Below, piece by piece: positions 56,251 to 64,000 of a DNA stretch of 64,000 nt. Location of the stretch: assembly GCA_030844895.1 (NCBI GenBank), contig JAUTDX010000524.1, positions 49,244 to 113,243 on the forward strand. Direction: 5' to 3'. Position 1 is the first letter of the stretch. Each line of letters opens with the position of its first letter. The position numbers and the translations under genes were made by a program. Under the pieces are notes generated by a model that made no database searches, was not told the origin of the DNA, and was given only the letters and a program-made list of their open reading frames with translations. Source of the DNA: Ambrosia x helenae. Taxonomy: Eukaryota > Streptophyta > Magnoliopsida > Asterales > Asteraceae.

Positions 56251-58930
56251 TGTCACAACCCGACCAAGGTGGGCCCGGTCGAGATACAGATGGTTACCAA
56301 AACATCACGCAATGCAAGCAAACAGCGGAAGCAATGTAAATAACTATTCTTTTATAAATAATAATAGTTTACATTTTTATACAATATACGTCTCCTAGTA
56401 CAAATACTCTAGGTAATGTCTAAGGTTCCCGCTCGTCTTCTAATTCGTCCACCGGGGATACTCCGAGTCGTAGCTGCTCCATCCTTCTAACTCAGGCAGG
56501 TACCTGAACACATGCTTAAATGGTTTTGGGTCAACAATAATGTTGGTGAGTCCGTGCGTTAGTTTAAATGGTTTTCAATAAGTTTATTATTTCAAAAGCA
56601 AGTTCGTAAAGTTTACACGGTTCAACTCTTGGTGATGTGCAAGCGACACCTCAAACCTATCACGGAATCTATCTACTGCCATTATAGATTCTCCTGGCAA
56701 AATACGTGTCACAAATCCTCAGTGGAGGGTTTTCCAGGCTTCCGGATCCACTGTGTGTGGGGGTTTCCCCAAGTAGCGCTACCACATATTAAGTGGCCCA
56801 AATCCCTTGGGTTAATGAGTGTCGGTATGGTATTCGGCAGCTACTATCTTGTCACATCAAACAGTTTATAAAAAGGAAGCATGCATTCACCCCAAAACAG
56901 TAAAACAGAAAAAGGGTAATGGTACACGGGACTCACCTGGAAGCAATGCATACGAATATTTTATAGTCACCAAAGCGTCGGACATCTCGTACGGCTATAC
57001 TCCTAGTCGAATCCTAAGTCGACACACATTATTAGTCTTAGGTTCATTGGTAATGGTTTCACGTGTGGGACGAGCTCGAGCATATAGTTCTAAAGTCTAT
57101 CCGGTCATCTTTACTAGGTAATGGTTATCATCACCTCCAAACTTAGGTATCAAATATCTAGTTCTAATTCTTAAGTCCCATTTATATGTTCAAGCCTTAA
57201 ATACCAAATCCATGTTCAATATGTCGTGGCAGTTTGCATTAGAAGATTCTATATGTTCCTAATGTCGCGAGTTCTCATGTTACATAGTGTCATTAATATC
57301 ATCCAACATATACTAGTCGTTTATAATTATTATTATTAGATGTTGGTTATATATTTATAGGATGGTTTCCAAACGCCGCGTATTAGTCCTACTATCCAAA
57401 GGTTACATCTAATATCCGTTCTAACGTATAAGTCAATATGTGTTGGTTAATCTAAGTCACGTTTTGTGTCCTTATTGTCCCAAGTGTCATGTTCTAAAGT
57501 CTCCAAGTTTATGTCCAATTGTCAAAGTATCCAAGCTATGGTTTATGTGTCGATTTCCATATCCAAACGTCGAGTATCTAATAGTCATAAGTAGGATATT
57601 CATTGTTCCTAGTCAATAGTTTCAATGTCCAACTTCCAAGCACTATGTCAAATTAACATTCGATCCAATCTTATAGTTTTGGCCTCGGTCCGTATTTGCT
57701 CATCAAGTCCCACACGTCGTGTATATATATTAGTAAAGGTTAATTAATATAATTATCGGTTTAGTAAGTTCGTTTATACCTCACGTCCGGTTTTGGTCCG
57801 GGTTGACCGCCCAGTTGACATTGGTTGACCAGTCAGTTGACTGGGTTGACTTTTGTTGACCATAGTTTGACCCGAACCCTTGACCTAACTTGTCCTGTAT
57901 CCTTAACCGAGCCCTTGGCCTCCCACAATCGGACCACATCACCACCATCGGCCACCTAGGACTAACGAAACCACCAAATAACCACCATCTCCTCCATAGT
58001 TCCACCACACGCTACCACAACCTTCCACCGTGATTGTGCAGGTCCACCACCACCTGACCACGTAACCACCACCTGGAACCTTCAATAACCACCTCCTCCT
58101 CCGTGACCTCTGCAGAACCACCATCTGGACCTGCCCCGAACCCCTGACCACCGTAGCACCACCACAGTTCAACCTCCAAAACCACCACAACCACCATCTA
58201 CCCCTCAACAACAATTATCCACCATCACCCCTTCAATAACCATAGCCAATCACCATAACCATAATATTTAGGAAAGAGGGGTTTTTACCTTTAAAACCGG
58301 ATCTGACCCGATTGAGATCCTCGTCACCGTCGTCGTCCTCTCTTCCTCTTCCCGAGCTCTCTCTCTCTCTCTCTCTCTGCTTTCCTTCTGTGTCTCTCTC
58401 TCGCCTTGTTACTTCGGCTCCTCTCTCTTCTTCTGGGTCCTCTGCGTGTGTGTGTGTGTGTGTATAGGTGAGAGGTGAGAGCGTGTGGTTGGTGGTTAGT
58501 GGGGCTTGGCCGGAGCACCGCCGGAGGAGGAGGGGACCTCCGGTCTCCTTTTCTCTCTCTAGCTCACACTCTCTCTCTAACTTCATATTATGTGTGTTTA
58601 TGTAGAATGGAACACACAGACATGTGTGTGTGTTATGTTGTTATAAAGAAACCAGGGGAGGTGTCCCCAAGAGGGGAGGACAAGTGTCCTCTCCCTTGGT
58701 GACTCATCCTTTCCAAACGGGCATGGGTTCGGGTTCGTTTTCGTATATTAACTCGGTCTCGTAACATGCTTAATAATATATCGTTTACATTATTTAGTTC
58801 GGTTTTTGATTCCGCGTACAATCGTCTCGTTTAATATTATTACTTCTAACGTTTATTTGGTAATTATTATTTATTATAAAACGGTACAAAAACGTGAAAA
58901 AATTTTAGGGGTTCGTGCCGGGTTGTTACA
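56251..58930 (-). mobile_element. Solo LTR, 2680 bp, TSD GGATG
   Basis: Plus-strand ends TGTCACAACC and GGTTGTTACA are flanked by GGATG on both sides (56246-56250, 58931-58935). Edge sequences resemble the intact chromovirus LTR, so this is a related family. The part at 57780-58700 on the minus strand reads like a leader exon (GA-rich, GGAGACCGGAGGTCCC) with a donor-like AAAG|GTAAAAACCC near 58290 and then GGT-rich sequence. Confidence 0.9.
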
Positions 58931-59399
58931 GGATGGTCAGGGGAACCATCGACCACCTCACCCAAAAACGCACACAAAACACACACTAAGTCTTCAACTC
59001 CAGAACAAGCTGGAATCTTGCTTAATCTGAAGATAATCCACCTACATTAAGGCTTAATCAGTTCATCTAACTCCAACAAACATCTAGGTACCATTCGTTT
59101 TATCTCAATTGATGAATCATAGCCTAGATGAGGTTGGGTGGAATTCTAGGGTTCTTAATTAGGACAAATTAATGATTTTGGAAGGAACCCTACTTAAAGG
59201 GGCACCTTAAAACATGTTAATTTTCTATGTGATATGGTTAATCTGGGTTAGGATCAAGTACACAGTGAAAGAAAAATAGGAAGTCGTAGGAAGGGTATCA
59301 AACGGACTCTGATTGAACTCATTCAAGCGCCATTGGAACCGTCTTATCGAACCCTACGACGTCAGTTTTTAGGTCTTCGTTTTTTGGGGTTTTAGCTTG
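58931..59399. other. Intergenic DNA, no feature seen
   Basis: No ORF, repeat or RNA signal recognised. Confidence 0.4.
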
Positions 59400-59640
59400 T
59401 AGTTTTTAGAATATGTGTTATATCATTATGTCTTTTATGTACCATTGTATCTTTTTCTTATTTTCATCGTTGTGTCATTTTTTCAATTCATTGTGTCTTT
59501 TTTCTTCAGCATTGTGTTATATTTTTTGGCACTGTGTTATATTTTGTGACTCATTGTGTCATATTTCATGATCTATTGTGTTTTTTGTATCCATCTCACT
59601 CTTCTCATTTTTTGTAGCCTTTGTAGAATAACCCAACCCT
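59400..59640 (-). mobile_element. Truncated relative of the ACACAATG element
   Basis: The right end TTTGTAGAATAACCCAACCC is the reverse complement of the left end of the 49746 element. Inside are three exact CATTGTGT octamers and about five variants. The other end is missing. Confidence 0.75.
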
Positions 59641-61353
59641 GGTTAATCTAACCCTAGATAATGGAATTTTGGGGATTTTGGGTGTAAGCTAGGTGGGTTC
59701 TTTCTAATGGGAAACAACCCCTATAAATCTTATGTTATCACTTGATTATGAGGAATTGTAATTTATTTGTTGTTATCAAATCATGGGTGACACCATGGTA
59801 CGGATTTATGAGTTGGGATTGATGTATTAGTTGAGCCATTTGATTAAACAATTGGGTTAAGAATTATGCCTACTATGTGTTTGATTAAATGCCTAAATGA
59901 AATCATTGGTGAGAATATCCTCAAAAGTGATTAAATCATTAGTAGGATGTGTTAATTGGTCGGAGGATGAAGGCAAATGGTTGATGATCATGACGGGTGG
60001 TGACGATGATGATGGATGGTGATTGGGTGAGAGGTAAAATGCTGGTTGGGATTTTTTTTTTTTAAAAAAAAAACCTTCACTTTTTTTCACCGTGATGGCT
60101 GTCACGATGTGATACAATCATGGGCGTGATACATTTGGTGAGGTAGTGTTCGTGATGGTCATAGTCAGTCCATCACAAACCGCCCAGTCTACCCTTATAA
60201 GGGAATCCGTTTTCGGTCACAGAATTTGTAAAAGTGAGTTTTTAGAAAAAAGTATGTTGCAACAAAACTATCAATCAAATATCATATATTGAACTAATTT
60301 TAACTGATTTGGACTAAGATTAAATATTTATTATGGCATAAAAATCTAAAAAGATTTTTCTTTTTTTAATAGAACATGTAATCTCATGGGTGTTGGATGG
60401 TGGGGTGGGGACAATGGGTATTATGGAAAATTCTTTGTGGCCACATTATTATTTCCCAACGCACACATACTTTTCTATCTTTTCTATTGGGCATGCTTGG
60501 TTTGGCTTCTTCATCACTCACCCACTATCTTCAATTTAGGACACTATTTTGGTCAAAGGTAGTTAACTTCTCATGTCATTCAACATCTTCCACACTCTTC
60601 TTTTCCACTTTCGGTAGACCAACTCTCACTTTAACGACTCATAAGTTTTTATTTATATGATGAATACAAAAAGAAAAGGACAAATACTTGTATTTATTTG
60701 AGAAACATTTCAAGATTTAGTGAAAAAAACTATTAAAGTGAATGTTATTAACATCTTGATACTTACTTGACTAATAAAGATGGGGTGTGATTAGCGATGA
60801 AAAATAACCCGAACTTGTTAGGAAAAACTCAAACAATCAAGATGAGTAGCGAGATAGGCATGTGGATATGAGAGTAGTTTCAGATATTACGTGCATTTGA
60901 GACGAGGATGACATCAAATGATGATTGTCCTATTACATACTTACATTGATTACCCGCATCAAAACTAAATATAATAATATTAATCTTAAAAAATATAAAT
61001 AAAAACATAACTAATAGTATGTTGAGATTATAAAACAATTGAAATTATTAATATTATAGAATTTTTGCTAGAAAGTGTAGTTGCTCATTTGATATTTCTT
61101 GTTGGTTCTTAGGTGAGTCTAAGCAAGAGTTTGGAATATAGAAGCCTTTACAAAATAGGGTTTTGGGAACAACTGTCGAAGTTTTCCCTCGTCTTGAGGA
61201 GGCTTCTTCTTTGTCTTCCAACAAGCTTCTCCTTTGGTGCTTTTGTTGGGTTCTAGAACCAAAGCTTATTGTTTGAGTTTTTAAGTTATGATTTGATTAT
61301 AGATTTTATTTAGAAGTTTGGCTTTTCTTTAGTTTGTACCAACCTCATAATTC
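59641..61353. other. Intergenic AT-rich DNA
   Basis: No gene seen. A T-run facing an A-run at 60050-60073 could form a small hairpin. GTGATGG/CGTGATAC motifs recur around 60090-60170. Confidence 0.4.
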
Positions 61354-61356
61354 TAA

Positions 61357-63315
61357 GACGAGACGGAGTGGGGCGGGAAGAGGTGGGGCGGGGAGCCTCC
61401 ACCGGCGGGAACACCGCCCCATGGCGGCGTGGAGGAGGGGCGGGGGAGGGGTGGCGGGGAAGGAAAGCTTGGCGTGGGGGGAGGGGGGAAGATGAGGTGT
61501 ATGGTTTTGGTTGGTTGTTTGTATATTATGACGTTGCCTTTTTTTTTTTAAATTTCCATATTACCGTTTGATAACGGTTGGAAAAAAGAAAAAAAAAATT
61601 CGATAAACTTATATATATATATATATAACCCACACTCTATACTCAAACACACACTTCATATTTTTATAAAACCCACACTTCAAAACTATCCTTGTTTTTA
61701 AACACTTGCAAGATGTCGGACCAAACTTCAAGTTCGTCTGATGCGTTTGATGAATTCGCTTTAGACTCGTCATCCGACGACGGAGCGGAATTGATCATGG
61801 CAACCGTTCAGACACTCGTTAAAGTTATAGTGGATGATGATGAAGAGACCTCGGACCCAAGCGTAGAAAGTATATAGTTCGTGAACGACAAGCCGCAAAT
61901 GATTTATTGGTACGTGATTACTTCTCGCCGAACCAAGATATGATGAAAAAACTTTTAGGCGGCGTTTTCGTATGAGTCGTAATTTATTTTTAAGAATATC
62001 AAAAGATTTAGAAAATAATTACGAATATTTTCAACAAAGGCCCGATGCGCGTGGTGAGATGGGATTTACCATGTTCCAAAAGGTCACAGCCGCGCTTAGA
62101 CACTTGGGTTAACGGGCAAAGTTCCGACATAATTGACGACTATCTAAAGATGTCGGAGCGAACGGCTAGGGAAGCTCTCCATTATTTTTGTTCGTACGTC
62201 ATTGAACTATATTTAAAAAAATATTTGAGAAAGCCTACGTTTAGTGACGTACAACAACTTTTTGAGTTTCACGAAGAAAAACATGGTTTTCCTGGGATGT
62301 TAGGTAGTTTAGATTGTATGAAATGGGAGTGGGAACTTTGTCCAACTGCATGGCAGGTGCACACTCAAGAGGATATCATAAAAAGCCTTGTATGATGCTT
62401 GAAGCGGTTGCATCACAAGATCTTTGGATTTGGCATGCGTTTTTTGGTGTGCCTAGTTCGTTGAGCGATAGAACTATTCTTAATCAATCCTCAATTTTCA
62501 ACGATCTTGTAAATGATGTTGCACCAAAAGGAACTTTTATCGTAAACGAGGTAGAATACAAGTACGGGTATCTTCTAACAGATGGAATTTACCCTGATTG
62601 GGCCGTGTTCGTAAAATCGTTTACACGGAGACTACGTTAGACCCTAAGAGAAAAAAGTTTAACAAAGCTCAAATGGCTGCACGGAAAGACATTGAGCGAG
62701 CTTTTGGTGTTTTGCAAAAAAGATGGCGCATTTTGTCTATGCCATGTCGAATGATGCAAAAACCTCAGATAAGAAATGTGATGTACGCATGCCTTATTTT
62801 ACATAACATGATTTTGGAAGACGAAGGGCGTGCAATATGCGAGTACTTGGTGAGGAACCACCGTCAAGTCAAGGAAAACATTACTGTGAAGAAATAACGT
62901 TTAACAACTTGGAAATCAAGAATAGCCAAACACATCACAACTTCGAGCGGATTTAGTTGAACATATTTGGAATGTACCAAATCAGCACAATCCGACGTTG
63001 ATGATGATTAAAAACATGGTTGATGTATTTTTTACATTATGTTATTTTTTTAGTTGATGTAATTTTTAGTTTATGTATTGTTTTTTAATTTTCTAGGTTT
63101 TTATTTAGTTTTTATATTAATTATTATGAATTTAAATTTAGTTTTTAATTATAAAAGTTAAATTTAATTACTTAAAAACACAAAAAAAGGAAATAAAATG
63201 CCACATGTCACTCCCCCCACCCTCCACTCCCCACAATCCCCCCCCATGGGTCCCACAAGTGCCACATGGCGCTTCACCTTCCTCTTCCCCCCCCCCCCCT
63301 CCACTCCATGTAGTC
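61357..63315 (+). mobile_element. PIF/Harbinger element, 1959 bp, TSD TAA, transposase only
   Basis: The left end GACGAGACGGAGTGG and the reverse complement of the right end GACTACATGGAGTGG match at 12 of 15 bases. TAA flanks both ends (61354-61356, 63316-63318). G-rich and C-rich stretches follow inside each end. It encodes a frameshifted transposase and no Myb-like protein. Its TIRs differ from those of the 16255-22351 element, so the two are separate families. Confidence 0.8.
61713..62897 (+). pseudogene. Harbinger (HARBI1/ALP1-type) transposase, frameshifted
   Basis: It starts MSDQTSSSSDAFDEFALDSS. Later pieces need at least four frame changes: RRRFRMSRNLFLRISKDLEN, then YLKMSERTAREALHYFCSYV and HGFPGMLGSLDCMKWEWE, then MLEAVASQDLWIWHAFFGVP and VNEVEYKYGYLLTDGIYPDW, then RKDIERAFGVLQKRWRIL and ACLILHNMILEDEG. 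Catalytic residues of the DDE nuclease are visible: Asp in SLDCMKW, Asp in SLSDRTIL and Glu in DIERAFG. An in-frame stop also follows AALRHLG. This is the cut-and-paste enzyme of PIF/Harbinger elements; as it stands it cannot be made whole. Sequencing error could account for some shifts but hardly all. Confidence 0.85.
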
Positions 63316-63318
63316 TAA

Positions 63319-63839
63319 GAGTGGACACAGTGGTTTTGATTTGGTGGGTGGCGGTGATTGGGTGGGTTGCGGGCCATTCGTGGATGCCAGTGTTGAGTTT
63401 GAATCGGTGGGTGTGGCTTGCAAAAAGCCTATGGAACCGAAGGTAATGTGACTGCTTTTTTTATATATCTCTCTCTTAATCATTTTAAATTGTCAATCGC
63501 AATTCTAAACTTAAAACCACTAATCTATCTATCATTCTCCACCAAAATAACCCATAATGGATATTTTTTCAAATAGCTTCTAGTTATAGTGCAAAAGTCG
63601 TCCGAATGACCGGATTACTCACCGAGTACTCGCTACAGGGTGGGTCACCGAGTACAGCCGAGTTGGCCAAATGACATGGTGAGTCGTTGTCCATATTTTT
63701 CAAACAAAATATGATGCAACGCGGAAAATGGGCTTCACATATGTACAAAAATGCACCTCGATGTCACCCGATTGCATACCGGTACATGTGCAAACGCGTA
63801 TGATGAATTCTTATGTTTATTCATAATGCACTTCGCGAG
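63319..63839. other. Intergenic DNA, no gene seen
   Basis: A short repeated CACCGAGTAC occurs at 63621 and 63648. Nothing else recognised. Confidence 0.35.
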
Positions 63840-64000
63840 GACCCTCCAACATTTTTTGATAGAATTGTTAGATTGTAGGGATGATTGGCAGCATTGTTCG
63901 CACCAACCTCAAAAGATATTCAATTGATTTATAAAAAACGTGCACCTATATTAGGTTTTCCGGGATGATTGGAAACATGATCGTACTCATTGGGGTTGGA
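63840..64000 (+). pseudogene. Possible partial Harbinger transposase at the window edge
   Basis: DIQLIYKKRAPI and LGFPGMIGN, then RTHWGW in the next frame, parallel the GFPGMLGSIDCxHW region around the first catalytic Asp of Harbinger transposases. A second GMIGSI lies just upstream at about 63877. The rest would be outside the window. Confidence 0.4.

Overview
This is AT-rich plant nuclear DNA with introns, microsatellites and densely nested transposable elements. The gene families (a HIP1/MBR-type RING-H2 ligase and a bHLH95/ZHOUPI-like factor) are those of flowering plants. The long LTRs beginning TGTCACACC and carrying a GCGGAAAC motif recall gypsy LTRs of the daisy family, so I lean to an Asteraceae eudicot. 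That is an inference and I cannot name a species.

Layout. 1-6166: a non-autonomous LTR element cut by the window edge (Athila/Tat-like, tRNA-Asp primer site). 7440-8293: a solo LTR with target duplication ATAAC. 8861-12562: an intact five-coding-exon RING-H2 E3 ligase gene, 496 aa. 13397-13800: a broken Harbinger Myb/SANT-like ORF. 13930-15540: a Mutator-like non-autonomous element with a TA-microsatellite MITE inside. 16255-22351: a PIF/Harbinger element (TSD TAA) that carries only the Myb/SANT-like ORF2; its intron holds a 2.7-kb foldback element with arms of about 576 bp, itself invaded by other elements, and a Mutator-like element sits upstream. 23429-27171: a three-exon bHLH95-like gene, 331 aa. 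27478-28220: a LINE reverse-transcriptase C-terminal remnant. 28.3-31.6 kb: dispersed repeats and a probable solo LTR.

31601-46160: a complete Ty3/gypsy chromovirus-type element on the minus strand, with 4004-bp LTRs, TSD TATAG, an initiator-Met tRNA primer site and a polypurine tract. Its LTRs are almost identical, yet its coding region is decayed. Each LTR carries six hairpins whose stems differ while the TCCCATT loop stays fixed; a seventh lies in the internal region. 46166-47995: a promoter-like block with five 65-bp tandem repeats and a TATA box, leading into a PF04195-type ORF broken by a stop. 49746-51103: a non-autonomous TIR element (TSD TGATGAAT) whose interior holds 22 exact copies of ACACAATG; a truncated relative lies at 59400-59640. 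52631-53072 and 56251-58930: solo LTRs with perfect target duplications (GAAGT and GGATG), amid older LTR fragments. 61357-63315: a second Harbinger element (TSD TAA) that carries only a frameshifted transposase. The window ends in what looks like part of another Harbinger transposase.

Only the RING-H2 and bHLH genes look like functional host genes. No rRNA, tRNA or CRISPR was seen. The most unusual signals are the covarying hairpin array in the gypsy LTRs, the phased ACACAATG array, the five-copy 16-bp motif in the first LTR, and two Harbinger elements that each retain a different half of the two-protein machinery.
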